Source: Actinocatenispora rupis (GTDB lineage Bacteria; Actinomycetota; Actinomycetes; Mycobacteriales; Micromonosporaceae). From it: a stretch of DNA of 64,000 nt. Below, piece by piece: positions 1 through 8,211 of this stretch. The stretch spans positions 124,001 to 188,000 of the forward strand of contig NZ_BOMB01000015.1 of NCBI RefSeq assembly GCF_016861975.1. The letters are read 5' to 3'. The translations under genes and the position numbers were made by a program. Numbering within the stretch: position 1 is the stretch's first letter; the number at the start of each line of letters is the position of its first letter. Below the pieces are notes generated by a model. The model searched no databases. It worked only from the letters and a program-made list of their open reading frames with translations, and had not been told where the DNA came from.

Positions 1-2
1 GG

Positions 3-512
3 GTGAATGGCGTGGCCGAACAGCGACCGACCGTCGGCGTGATCATGGGCAGCGACTCGGACTGGCCGACGATGCGGGCCGCGGCCGACGCGCTGGCCGA
101 GTTCGACGTGGCGTACGAGGTCAGGGTCGTGTCGGCGCACCGTACGCCCGGCCTGATGCTCGACTACGCGCGCGAGGCCGCCGACCGCGGCATTCGGGTG
201 ATCATCGCCGGTGCCGGCGGCGCGGCACACCTGCCGGGCATGGTCGCGGCGGCGACGCCACTGCCGGTCGTCGGCGTACCGGTGCCGCTCAAGCACCTGG
301 ACGGCATGGACTCGCTGCTGTCGATCGTGCAGATGCCGGCGGGCGTACCGGTGGCGACGGTGTCGATCGGTGGCGCCCGCAACGCCGGCCTGCTCGCGGT
401 ACGAATCCTGTCGACCGCCGACGACGCGCTCCGCTCCCGGATGGCCGACTTCCAGCGCGGCCTCGCGGACATGGTCGCCGACAAGGACGCCGCCCTCCGC
501 GCCTCCCTCTGA
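3..512 (+). CDS. purE: N5-carboxyaminoimidazole ribonucleotide mutase PurE
   Basis: Cytoplasmic purine biosynthesis enzyme that converts N5-CAIR to CAIR. The 169-residue protein has the class I PurE signatures: GSDSDW at residues 16-21, SAHRTP at 44-49, and the glycine-rich [10 protein letters not shown] stretch at about 70-79 that binds the substrate phosphate. Length is typical of the family. The GTG start overlaps a TGA at 4-6, which fits the end of an upstream co-transcribed purK lying outside the window (inference). No terminator hairpin is obvious directly after the stop; a repeat tract follows instead. Confidence 0.96.
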   Translation: MNGVAEQRPTVGVIMGSDSDWPTMRAAADALAEFDVAYEVRVVSAHRTPGLMLDYAREAADRGIRVIIAGAGGAAHLPGMVAAATPLPVVGVPVPLKHLDGMDSLLSIVQMPAGVPVATVSIGGARNAGLLAVRILSTADDALRSRMADFQRGLADMVADKDAALRASL

Positions 513-519
513 CGGCCAC

Positions 520-1030
520 CCGCCCACGGCCCAACCTGTCGCGCCGAGCACGCGCCCCAGCCTCACCATCCCGGTCGGCGACCAACCCGTCGGGCCGAGC
601 AAGTGCCCCCAGCTTCACCACCGCGCCCTGCGGCCCAACCTGCCTGGCCGAGGGCGTGCCCCAGTCTCACCACCGCGGCCGGTGACCAACCCGTCGGACC
701 AGCACGTCGTCACCCCGGTCGGCGAACAACCCACCCCGACCCGGCGGGCCGACACGCAGTGGGAACAGCGCGTCCCGACAGCTCAGCGTGGCAACCGAAC
801 AACCTGGCCGGGAACAAGGCGTCCCGACAGCTCAGCCGGGCAAGCGAACGACCCAGCCGGAACACCGCGTCCGGACTCCTCAGCCTGGCCCGTGAGCAAC
901 CCGACCGGCCACACAACGAAGCCCAGCCGGCCGGCGAACGGCCACCCGACAGCTCGGCCCGGCGTACGAACGACCCGGCCGGCGACGCGACGCATCCGAC
1001 GGCTCAGGCCGGCGAGCGGCTCACCAAGTT
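520..1030. repeat. Degenerate ~50-bp tandem repeat tract
   Basis: This roughly 510-bp gap between purE and the next gene is built from about ten diverged copies of a unit close to 50 bp. In the first half, units begin with CCCAG near 556, 608 and 660 (52-bp steps) and share ACCAACCCGTCGG and CTCACCA blocks. In the second half, units begin with a CCCGACAGCTCAG-like block near 774, 823, 871, 945 and 995 (48-50 bp steps, one step of about 1.5 units). No start codon plus ribosome site supports a gene here. Confidence 0.75.
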
Positions 1031-1035
1031 CCGGG

Positions 1036-1443
1036 TCAGTGCCATTCGATGGCGGGGCAGGTGTCCATGACGACGTCGAGGCCGGCGGCGGCGGCGCGTT
1101 CGGCGGCGGCTTCGTCGATGACGCCGAGTTGGAGCCAGACGGCGCGCGCGCCGATCGTGACGGCCTCGTCGACGTGTACGCCGGCCTGTTCGGAGCGGCG
1201 GAAGATGTCGACGACGTCGACGGGTCCGGGGATGTCGGCGAGGCTGGCGTACCCGGGGGAGCCGTGGACGGCTTCGGCGCGCGGGTTGACGGGGATGATG
1301 CGCTTGCCGCGGTCGAGCAGGAACCGGCCGATCCGGTACGCGGTGCGGTGCGGGTTGTCGGTGAGGCCGACGATCGCCCAGGTGTCGTGGGCGAGGACCC
1401 GGTCGATCGTGGCGGGGTCGCGGTAGTTCACGCCTGGCTCCAT
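1036..1443 (-). CDS. CoA-binding domain protein (YccU-like)
   Basis: A 135-residue single-domain protein with a Rossmann-type CoA-binding fold: TWAIVGLTDNPHRTAY near residues 21-36 and IIPVNPRAEAVHG near 49-61 are hallmarks of the CoA_binding_2 family. The biochemical role of these stand-alone domains is not established; they bind CoA or nucleotides. The start chosen is the ATG at 1443 (MEPGVNYRDP), where homology should begin; an ATG 17 codons upstream (1494) is possible. Neither start has a strong ribosome site. Confidence 0.85.
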   Translation of the reverse strand: MEPGVNYRDPATIDRVLAHDTWAIVGLTDNPHRTAYRIGRFLLDRGKRIIPVNPRAEAVHGSPGYASLADIPGPVDVVDIFRRSEQAGVHVDEAVTIGARAVWLQLGVIDEAAAERAAAAGLDVVMDTCPAIEWH

Positions 1444-1569
1444 CGTGTCGGGAATTTCGTGAAATCGATCGTGGACGATCGGTGTTCTCTGCATGATCGG
1501 AAACGGCGACCGCGGCCGGGGTCGGGGTCTGCCAGACGCAGCCGAGCATCGAGGTACGGGGGGTCCACG

Positions 1570-2664
1570 ATGCATGTCCGACGTGTGGTCCGGGTGGTAC
1601 CAGCCTTGCTCACGGTGGCGGCCGCGGCCACGGTGACGGTGCCCACGGGGGCGGGTGCGGCGCCGCCGGCGGTACCCCGGTCGGCGGTGGATGTGCTGGT
1701 CGCGTCCGGGCTGGACCGTGCGACGGCGGTACGCCGGTTGGCGGCGCAGCCGGCCCAGTCGGAGTTGGCGGAGCGGTTGACGGCGCGGCTGGGCCCGTCG
1801 CGTACGGCGGGCGGCTACCTGGACCGGGTGAGCGGCGCGCTGGTGGTCACGGTGGTGGACGCGGCGGGCGCGGCGACGGTCCGCGCGGCGGGCGCCGAGC
1901 CGCGTACGGTCCGGCACAGTGAGGCGGACCTGGCCCGGGTGGCGGAGAGCGTGGACGTACCGGTGGGTGGCAGCACGGCGGTCGATCCGGTCACCGATCG
2001 CCTGGTCGTACGGACGCCGCCGGGCGCGCCGACGCCGTCCGGCCCGCACCCCGACACGGTACGCACGGTGACCGGTCCGGCGGCCGTCACGCAGGCGCTG
2101 TACGGCGGGGAGCAGATCGACACGTCGCAGTGGACGTGTTCGGCGGGGTTCATGGTGCGCCGCGGTTCGACGTACTCGCTGCTCACGGCGGGGCACTGCA
2201 CGTCCGGCAAGCCGGCCTGGTCGCGGCGCGGGCACGCGCTCGGCCCGTCGACCCGGTCGTACTTCCCGGGCAATGACATCGGCCTGGTCACGATCAGCAA
2301 CCCCCGGTACTGGCAGCCCAAGCCGGCCGTCGTGTACCGCTCGGGGACGCGGCCGGTGACCGGCGCTGGCACGGTCCCGGTCGGCGCGACCGTGTGCAAG
2401 TCCGGCCGTACGTCCGGGACGACGTGCGGGACGGTGCAGGCGGTCGACGTGACCGTGCGGTACCAGGAGGGTCGGGTCACGAACCTGTACCAGACCAACG
2501 TCTGCACGAGGCCCGGCGACTCGGGCGGCCCGCTGTACACGGGGCGCAGCACCGGGCTCGGCATGGTGTCCGGCGGCGACGACAGCGCGTGCGGCGCGGG
2601 GTACGCGTCGTTCTTCCAGAAGCTGCGCCCGGCGCTGTCGCGCACCGGTACCGCGCTGCTCTAG
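1570..2664 (+). CDS. Secreted S1-family serine protease (alpha-lytic/streptogrisin type)
   Basis: A 364-residue preproprotein. Residues 1-30 form a signal peptide (positively charged MHVRR, then an Ala/Val-rich core). Residues ~31-165 look like a propeptide. The mature chymotrypsin-like domain has the full triad: His209 in TAGHC, Asp236 in GNDIGLV and Ser318 in GDSGGP. Six cysteines at 190/210, 276/286 and 312/341 match the three disulphides usual in this subfamily. ATG at 1570 is preceded by a G-rich ribosome site. Expected role: extracellular proteolysis; specificity cannot be read from the sequence. Confidence 0.92.
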   Translation: MHVRRVVRVVPALLTVAAAATVTVPTGAGAAPPAVPRSAVDVLVASGLDRATAVRRLAAQPAQSELAERLTARLGPSRTAGGYLDRVSGALVVTVVDAAGAATVRAAGAEPRTVRHSEADLARVAESVDVPVGGSTAVDPVTDRLVVRTPPGAPTPSGPHPDTVRTVTGPAAVTQALYGGEQIDTSQWTCSAGFMVRRGSTYSLLTAGHCTSGKPAWSRRGHALGPSTRSYFPGNDIGLVTISNPRYWQPKPAVVYRSGTRPVTGAGTVPVGATVCKSGRTSGTTCGTVQAVDVTVRYQEGRVTNLYQTNVCTRPGDSGGPLYTGRSTGLGMVSGGDDSACGAGYASFFQKLRPALSRTGTALL

Positions 2665-2707
2665 ACGGCAGGCCGGCGGCCCGGTGCGGCGCCGGCGTGG
2701 ACACGAC

Positions 2708-2743
2708 GACGGCGGTGCCCCGTTCCACCGGGGCACCGCCGTC
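2708..2743. terminator. Bidirectional hairpin terminator
   Basis: A perfect 14-bp stem (GACGGCGGTGCCCC pairing with its complement) with an 8-nt loop lies between the convergent protease gene and ugd. No U-tract follows on either strand, as is common in actinomycetes. Confidence 0.8.
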
Positions 2744-2755
2744 GCTCGGTACGGG

Positions 2756-4186
2756 TCAGACGGAGCGGCCCATGCCCCGGTAGTCCCAGCCCGCGGCGAT
2801 CCAGCTCGCGTGGTCCAGGCAGTTCATCCCGTCGATGATGCGGCGCTCGGCGGCCAGCTCGCCCACCGCGGCCGGGTCGGCCCGGCGGAACTCGTCCCAC
2901 GCGGTGACCACGCAGGTCAGCGCGGAGCCCTGCAACGCCTCGGTCATCGACTTCGCGTACGCCACGGTGGACAGCTCGCGGCGGGCGTTCTCGGTGGCCT
3001 CCGGGTCGTACACGACGACCTCGGCGTTGGTCTTGGCGAGCGCCTTGGCGACGGCCAGCCCCGGCGAGTCGCGTACGTCGTCGGTGTTGGGTTTGAACGC
3101 GGCGCCGAGCACGGCGATCCGTACGCCGGAGAAGTCGGGGCCGGCGGGGCCGATCGGGCGGTCGAGCAGGTCGGCGGCCAGCGCCAGGACCCGGTTGCGG
3201 CGCCGGGTGTTGACCAGGTCGACCTCGTGCAGGAACCGCAGCGCCTCGCCCGCGCCGATCTCCTGCGCGCGGGCCTGGAACGCGCGGATGTCCTTCGGCA
3301 GGCAGCCGCCGCCGAAGCCGATCCCGGCACGCAGGAACTTGTTGCCGATGCGCGCGTCGTACCCGATGGACTTGGCGAGCATGGTGACGTCGGCGCCGGA
3401 CGCCTCGCACACCTCGGCCATCGCGTTGATGAACGAGATCTTCGTGGCGAGGAACGCGTTCGCCGCGACCTTGACCAGCTCGGCGGTCGCGAAGTCGGTC
3501 ACCACGACCGGTACCTCGCGGTCCTCGGTGGCGGCCAGCTCGAACAGCGCCTTGTGCGCCGCGTACAGCATCTGGCGGGCCCAGTCGGTCTTCACGCCGA
3601 ACACGACCCGGTCCGGCCGCAGCACGTCCTCGCAGGCGAAGCCCTCGCGCAGGAACTCCGGGCTCCACGCCACGTGCACGTCCACCGCGTCCGGCTTGTA
3701 CTTCTGGGCCAGCTCCTCCACCCAGTTCGCCGTACCGACCGGGACGGTGGACTTGCCGACGATCAGCGCGGGCCGGCGCAGGTGCGGCGCCAGCCCCGTC
3801 ACCACGGCCTCGATGTACGACAGGTCGGCGGCCATGCCGTCCGCCCGCTGCGGCGTACCGACGCAGACGAAGTGCACGTCACCGAACTCCGCGGCCTCCT
3901 CGTACGAGGTGGAGAAGCGGAGCCGGCCGCTGGCCAGGTTGCGTTTGAGCAGCTCGTCGAGGCCGGGCTCGTGGATCGGGTTCTCGCCGGCGGCCAGCTT
4001 GGCGATCTTGGCCTCGTCCACGTCCATGCCGAGCACCTCGTACCCGAGCTCGGCGAAGCACGCCGCGTACGTCGAGCCCAGGTAGCCGGTGCCCAGGAAG
4101 GTCAGCCGCGGTTTCGGCGCGCCGGACGGCGGCGTGCTCGTTGCCTGCGGCTGCACCGGGGACGTGCTGGGGTACTGGACTGTCAC
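2756..4186 (-). CDS. ugd: UDP-glucose/UDP-sugar 6-dehydrogenase
   Basis: Oxidises a UDP-hexose to the UDP-uronic acid with two NAD+. The 476-residue protein has a ~24-residue Pro/Ser/Thr-rich N-terminal tail, an NAD-binding GTGYLGS motif at 32-38, the central dimerisation region, and the catalytic cysteine (Cys295) in FGGGCLPKD. The GTG start at 4186 is accepted; the tail is low-complexity, so a later start cannot be excluded. It is transcribed alone, divergently from the acyl-CoA dehydrogenase. Its product could supply the exopolysaccharide cluster 35 kb away, which lacks a WbpA-type dehydrogenase (inference). Confidence 0.92.
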   Translation of the reverse strand: MTVQYPSTSPVQPQATSTPPSGAPKPRLTFLGTGYLGSTYAACFAELGYEVLGMDVDEAKIAKLAAGENPIHEPGLDELLKRNLASGRLRFSTSYEEAAEFGDVHFVCVGTPQRADGMAADLSYIEAVVTGLAPHLRRPALIVGKSTVPVGTANWVEELAQKYKPDAVDVHVAWSPEFLREGFACEDVLRPDRVVFGVKTDWARQMLYAAHKALFELAATEDREVPVVVTDFATAELVKVAANAFLATKISFINAMAEVCEASGADVTMLAKSIGYDARIGNKFLRAGIGFGGGCLPKDIRAFQARAQEIGAGEALRFLHEVDLVNTRRRNRVLALAADLLDRPIGPAGPDFSGVRIAVLGAAFKPNTDDVRDSPGLAVAKALAKTNAEVVVYDPEATENARRELSTVAYAKSMTEALQGSALTCVVTAWDEFRRADPAAVGELAAERRIIDGMNCLDHASWIAAGWDYRGMGRSV

Positions 4187-4332
4187 GTTGACTCCGCTCC
4201 GCGAGGGCGCACCGACGCCGGATTTCTGAGACTGAATAGTGCCTTTTTATCGGATTTATGGGGGCTGCGTCGGCCGTTACGACGGTGACTCGGCGAGGAT
4301 AGTCCTCCTCCTGTCGAGCGACCCGACGCCGG

Positions 4333-4354
4333 GAGGCTACTCGTTGGTAGCCTC
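4333..4354. promoter_or_regulatory. Palindromic operator upstream of acyl-CoA dehydrogenase
   Basis: GAGGCTAC (4333-4340) and GTAGCCTC (4347-4354) form a perfect 8-bp inverted repeat with a 6-nt centre. It overlaps TAGCCT (4348-4353), a plausible -10 element for the plus-strand gene starting at 4394. This looks like a repressor site, but no adjacent regulator identifies the protein. Confidence 0.5.
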
Positions 4355-4393
4355 ACAGGAGTCGATGTGGACCGACCACTCTCGGAGCGAGCC

Positions 4394-5563
4394 ATGAGCC
4401 TGAACGATCCCGAATTCGCGGTGTACCAACTGCCCGAGGAGCACCAGGCGATCCGCGAGGCGGTCCGGGCCGTGTGCGACGGCAAGGTCGCCCCGCACGC
4501 CGCGGAGGTCGACGAGAAGTCCGTCTTCCCGCAAGAAGCGTACGACGCGTTGCGTGCCTCCGACTTCCATGCGCCACACATCCCCGAGGAGTACGGCGGG
4601 GCCGGTGCGGACGCGCTCGCCACCGCCATCGTCATCGAGGAGGTCGCCCGCGCGTGCGCCTCCTCCTCCCTCATCCCCGCCGTCAACAAGCTCGGCACCA
4701 TGCCGCTGCTGCTCGCCGGCTCCGACGACCTGAAGCGGACGTACCTGCCGCCGGTGGCCCGCGGCGACGCGATGTTCTCGTACTGTCTGAGCGAGCCCGA
4801 GGCGGGCAGTGACGCCGCGTCCATGAAGACCCGGGCCGTACGCGACGGCGACCACTGGATCCTCAACGGCGCCAAGCGCTGGATCACCAACGCCGGCGTC
4901 TCCGACTACTACACCGTCTTCGCCGTCACCGACCCGGAGAAGCGCTCCAAGGGCATCTCCGCGTTCGTCGTCGAGAAGGCCGACGAGGGCGTCAGCTTCG
5001 GCGCGCCCGAGCACAAGCTCGGCATCAAGGGCTCGCCCACCCGCGAGGTCTACTTCGACAACGTCCGCATCCCGGCCTCCCGGATGATCGGCGACGAGGG
5101 CACCGGCTTCCGTACCGCGATGGCCACGCTCGACCACACCCGCGTCACCATCGCCGCGCAGGCCGTCGGCATCGCCCAGGGTGCCCTCGACTACGCCACC
5201 GGGTACGTCAAGGAGCGCAAGCAGTTCGGCCGGCCCATCGCCGACTTCCAGGGGCTCCAGTTCATGCTCGCCGACATGGCGATGAAGCTCGAAGCCTCCC
5301 GCCAGATGACGTACGTGGCGGCCGGCAAGTCCGAGCGCGGCGACGACGACCTCACCTTCTTCGGTGCCGCCGCCAAGTGTTACGCCTCCGACGCCGCCAT
5401 GGAGATCACCACCGACGCCGTGCAGCTCCTCGGCGGGTACGGCTACACCAAGGACTACCCGCTCGAACGCATGATGCGCGACGCCAAGATCACCCAGATC
5501 TACGAGGGTACGAACCAGGTCCAGCGGATCGTCATGGCCCGCCAGGTCCTCACCCGCCCCTGA
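4394..5563 (+). CDS. Acyl-CoA dehydrogenase
   Basis: FAD-dependent acyl-CoA dehydrogenase of about 389 residues, the usual length. It contains the N-terminal helical domain, the beta-domain signature SYCLSEPEAGSDAAS, the second signature region QLLGGYGYTKDYPLERMMRDAKI, and the C-terminal YEGTNQVQR whose Glu is the usual catalytic base. ATG at 4394 is preferred over an upstream GTG at 4367 because GGAG lies about 8 nt before it. Chain-length specificity is not readable. A palindrome lies about 40 nt upstream and a hairpin follows the stop. Confidence 0.93.
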   Translation: MSLNDPEFAVYQLPEEHQAIREAVRAVCDGKVAPHAAEVDEKSVFPQEAYDALRASDFHAPHIPEEYGGAGADALATAIVIEEVARACASSSLIPAVNKLGTMPLLLAGSDDLKRTYLPPVARGDAMFSYCLSEPEAGSDAASMKTRAVRDGDHWILNGAKRWITNAGVSDYYTVFAVTDPEKRSKGISAFVVEKADEGVSFGAPEHKLGIKGSPTREVYFDNVRIPASRMIGDEGTGFRTAMATLDHTRVTIAAQAVGIAQGALDYATGYVKERKQFGRPIADFQGLQFMLADMAMKLEASRQMTYVAAGKSERGDDDLTFFGAAAKCYASDAAMEITTDAVQLLGGYGYTKDYPLERMMRDAKITQIYEGTNQVQRIVMARQVLTRP

Positions 5564-5575
5564 CGTACGCGGGGC

Positions 5576-5613
5576 AACGGCGGCGGGCTCCCGATCGGGG
5601 TGCCGCCGCCGTT
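5576..5613 (+). terminator. Hairpin terminator after acyl-CoA dehydrogenase
   Basis: An 11-bp perfect stem (AACGGCGGCGG with its complement, arms 5576-5586 and 5603-5613) begins 12 nt after the stop and ends in a short T run. Confidence 0.7.
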
Positions 5614-5658
5614 TCCGCATCTGCGGCAGCCTGAGCGGCGCGCTGACGTGACCCCGAT

Positions 5659-5671
5659 GTCCACTGTGGAC
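5659..5671. repeat. GTCCACTGTGGAC palindrome, copy 1
   Basis: Exact copy of a 13-bp interrupted palindrome that recurs through the window. It lies about 95 nt after the acyl-CoA dehydrogenase stop, beyond its terminator. The rest of 5614-5805 holds nothing I recognise. Confidence 0.8.
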
Positions 5672-5805
5672 GGTGAACCCACTCAAGGGCAACCTCGACC
5701 CTGGCGCTCTCTGGTGGCGCTTCCGACGACTCACGAACGTTGCGAGGCGCTGGCTGGTCCCACGTCGGTGCGCGTCCGTTGCGGGGACTGGACACACTGG
5801 TACGG

Positions 5806-6240
5806 ATGCACATACCCGATGCGTGGCGGCATGCGGCGCCCGTCCTGGCGGTTGGCGTACTTCTGCTGGCTGTCAGCTGTTTCGGTGTCATCCGATCTCG
5901 TCGCTTCCTCGCCGGCGCGGAACGCGCAACGGGGCGGATCGTCGCGGTGGAGACCAGCCGGCAGGGCGCACCGGGCTCGACGGTGAAGTACCGGGTCTGT
6001 CGCCCGGTGGTCGTCTTCACGACCATCGAGGGCGTCACGGTGAGAGCAACGGCGGTCACCGGCTCGACCATCCGGCCCGTCACGGGCACCGCGGTCGATG
6101 TCCTCTACGACCCGAGCCACCCGAACCAAGGCGCCCGGATCGACACCACCCGGGGCCGGGGTACGGCTGCGCTGGGGCTGTTGGGTGTTGCCGGCGCCGT
6201 GCTGATCCTGGTCGGGCTGCGCTTGGCCCTTCTCCGCTGA
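5806..6240 (+). CDS. DUF3592-type membrane protein
   Basis: A 144-residue protein with an N-terminal membrane segment (about residues 9-27), a soluble beta-rich middle that carries the DUF3592 pattern (RATGRIVAVE near the start and DVLYDPSHPNQ near the end), and a second membrane segment at the C-terminus. Function unknown; such proteins are small membrane-anchored domains. Start taken at ATG 5806 because the upstream codons in this frame look non-coding; the ribosome site is weak. Confidence 0.7.
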   Translation: MHIPDAWRHAAPVLAVGVLLLAVSCFGVIRSRRFLAGAERATGRIVAVETSRQGAPGSTVKYRVCRPVVVFTTIEGVTVRATAVTGSTIRPVTGTAVDVLYDPSHPNQGARIDTTRGRGTAALGLLGVAGAVLILVGLRLALLR

Positions 6241-6298
6241 ACGGGTTGACCAGGTCGCATCGTGATGGCGCGGGTGCTGCCGCCGCGGGCGCCGCGTG

Positions 6299-6311
6299 GT
6301 CCACTGTGGAC
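6299..6311. repeat. GTCCACTGTGGAC palindrome, copy 2
   Basis: Exact copy in the gap between two convergent genes, 58 nt after the DUF3592 stop and 12 nt from the GNAT stop. Confidence 0.8.
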
Positions 6312-6323
6312 AGTACGCGGGGA

Positions 6324-7235
6324 TCAGCTTGCTGGTGAAGGGATTCCGCTCAGGGGCAGCGGGGCGCGCATGGTGATGCCGACGATCCCGTACGTGAAGC
6401 CGAGGTGTTCGTTGAGGCGGCGCATCGCGTCGTTGCCGCGCTGCGTCCAGGTGTAGATCTCGGTGATGCCGTGGTCGGCGGCCCACGCCATGCTGGTGCG
6501 CTTGAGGGTCGCGGCGACCGATCTGCCGCGCCACTCCCGGCGTACGGCGGTGTACGCGACCTCGGCGCGTTCCGGCCGGTCGGCGTCGAGCTTCAGCCCG
6601 GCCACGCCGATCACCTCGTCACCGGCGACGGCCACGAACATCGCGGCCGGCTCGTTGATCCACTCCTTCGCCCATTCGGTCGCCGACACCTTCAGCGCGA
6701 CCTCGTGATCCATGTCCGGGATGGTCGGCAGCGCGACCTGGTGGTACGCGGCGGTCCACAGCTCCGGGCGTTCGGCGACCGACACGATCTCGTACTCCGT
6801 CGGCGGGGTCGGCCACGGCTCGTCGCCGATCGGCCGGACCTGTTCGACCTCCCGGTTCGTTTCCACGAAACCGAACCGTTCGGCGAACAGGCGCGACCCC
6901 TCGTCGTCGACGCTGGCGCCCGCCACGTGGTGACCCTGCGCGGCGGCGTGCCCGGCGAGTACCCGGAGGATGTCGGTGCCGACGCCGCGCCGCCGGAACT
7001 CCGGACGGACGCGCGACATCATGGACGCCCGTTCGCCGTCGCGGGAGCGGTCCGTCACGCCGCTGCCGACCACCTCGCCGTCGATCTCCGCCAGCACCAT
7101 CAGCCGGCCGGGACGGTCGAGCTCGCGGAACTCGGCGACGCTGGGGCAGCGCTCGTACGGCATCACCGCGATCCACACCGCGCGCCAGGCTTCGTAGTCG
7201 GCGTCGGTGGTCGCCGTACGGACAGTCGTGGTCAT
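6324..7235 (-). CDS. Double GNAT-domain acetyltransferase
   Basis: A 303-residue protein with two tandem GNAT folds. The first has the acetyl-CoA loop RRRGVGTDIL near residue 90; the second has EWRGRSVAATLKR near 245 followed by NEHLGFTYG near the C-terminus, a typical GNAT ending. The double-GNAT arrangement is common in actinomycetes, where the acceptor is usually unknown. ATG at 7235 is chosen because the homology (MTTTVRTATTDADYEAW) begins there. It is divergent from the arsR-type gene. Confidence 0.85.
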   Translation of the reverse strand: MTTTVRTATTDADYEAWRAVWIAVMPYERCPSVAEFRELDRPGRLMVLAEIDGEVVGSGVTDRSRDGERASMMSRVRPEFRRRGVGTDILRVLAGHAAAQGHHVAGASVDDEGSRLFAERFGFVETNREVEQVRPIGDEPWPTPPTEYEIVSVAERPELWTAAYHQVALPTIPDMDHEVALKVSATEWAKEWINEPAAMFVAVAGDEVIGVAGLKLDADRPERAEVAYTAVRREWRGRSVAATLKRTSMAWAADHGITEIYTWTQRGNDAMRRLNEHLGFTYGIVGITMRAPLPLSGIPSPAS

Positions 7236-7342
7236 GGCCTCAGCCTGCCCCAGCCCGCCGGAAAGGTCCCCCGGATTTCGCCCGGCCCCGCCGACCGGTC
7301 CGTGCGGTCCGTGGTGTCCGGTCGGGTGCGCGGCACCGCGAC

Positions 7343-7370
7343 TTGACGCATACCAATATGGGAATATGAT
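7343..7370 (+). promoter_or_regulatory. Near-consensus promoter of the ArsR gene (leaderless)
   Basis: TTGACG (7343-7348), a 16-nt spacer and TATGAT (7365-7370) form a sigma-A type promoter. Transcription should begin at about 7377-7378, on the ATG itself, so the mRNA is probably leaderless. ATATGGGAATAT inside the spacer and -10 region is a possible autoregulatory site. Confidence 0.7.
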
Positions 7371-7377
7371 GGGTGCC

Positions 7378-7719
7378 ATGGCACGAGCAGCGACGACGTC
7401 GGACGCGTTCAACGCGATCGCCGAGCCGCAGCGCCGGGACATCCTGGCGCTGCTGCGGGCGGGGGAGCGGCCGGTGACCGAGCTGGCCCGGGAGTTGGGG
7501 ATGAGCCAGCCGGGGGCGTCCAAGCATCTCCGGGTACTCCGGGAGGTGGGGCTGGTGCGGGTCCGTGGCGTCGGCAAGCAGCGGCTCTACGGTCTGGACG
7601 CCCGCGGGTTGCGGCCGGTCCACGAGTGGGTCGGCGGGTTCGAGCGGTTCTGGAGCGGGAGCTTCGACCGACTGGACGCGTACGTGCAGGACCTGAAGCA
7701 GGAACGGCAGGGGGAGTAA
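7378..7719 (+). CDS. ArsR-family transcriptional regulator
   Basis: A 113-residue winged-helix repressor: AIAEPQRRDILALL (helix 1-2) followed by the recognition region ELGMSQPGASKHLRVLREVGLVR. No metal-binding cysteines are visible, as expected for the ArsR subgroup that accompanies SRPBCC proteins. The start must be ATG 7378: earlier in-frame ATGs lie inside the -10 hexamer. The SRPBCC gene follows 3 nt after the stop, so the two are co-transcribed and probably autoregulated. Confidence 0.9.
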   Translation: MARAATTSDAFNAIAEPQRRDILALLRAGERPVTELARELGMSQPGASKHLRVLREVGLVRVRGVGKQRLYGLDARGLRPVHEWVGGFERFWSGSFDRLDAYVQDLKQERQGE

Positions 7720-7722
7720 CCG

Positions 7723-8211
7723 ATGGCAGGGCAGGAACCGGGGACGGCCGACCGGGAGATCGTGGTCTCCCGGGTGATCGACGCGCCGCGTGAGCTGGTG
7801 TTCGAGGCGTTCACCGAGGTACGCCACCTGGCGCAATGGTGGGGGCCGGACGGGTTCACCACGACGACGCGGTCGTTCGAGTTCCGCGAGCAGGGGGACT
7901 GGGACTTCGTGATGCACGGGCCGGACGGGACGGACTACCAGGAGTGGATCTCCTGGACCGAGATCGTTCCGCCGGAACGGATCGCGATGCTGCACGGCGA
8001 GTCGCAGGGCGACCCGAACGCGTTCGAGTCGGTCCTGACGTTCGAGCCCGACGGGTCGGCGACCCGGATCGTGCTGCACACGGTGTTTCCCACCAAGGCG
8101 CTGCGCGACGAGGCGGTCGAGAAGTACCACGCGGTCGAGGGCGGCCGGCAGACGTTGGGCAACCTGGCGGCGTACGTCGCCGATCTCAAGCGGAACGGGG
8201 TGCAGGGCTGA
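7723..8211 (+). CDS. SRPBCC/AHSA1-like domain protein
   Basis: A 162-residue START-like fold protein: VSRVIDAPRELVFEAFTEVRHLAQWWGP at the N-terminus and the WTEIVPPERI strand region are typical of the activator-of-Hsp90-ATPase-like (AHSA1) group. Substrate unknown; these proteins bind hydrophobic ligands. The ArsR-SRPBCC pairing is a recurrent actinobacterial two-gene unit. Its TGA overlaps the ATG of the next gene (TGATG), giving a three-gene operon. Confidence 0.88.
   Translation: MAGQEPGTADREIVVSRVIDAPRELVFEAFTEVRHLAQWWGPDGFTTTTRSFEFREQGDWDFVMHGPDGTDYQEWISWTEIVPPERIAMLHGESQGDPNAFESVLTFEPDGSATRIVLHTVFPTKALRDEAVEKYHAVEGGRQTLGNLAAYVADLKRNGVQG

Noticed and set aside
520-1030. CRISPR array
   Set aside because: Repeats are too diverged, with no alternation of identical repeats and unique spacers and no cas genes.
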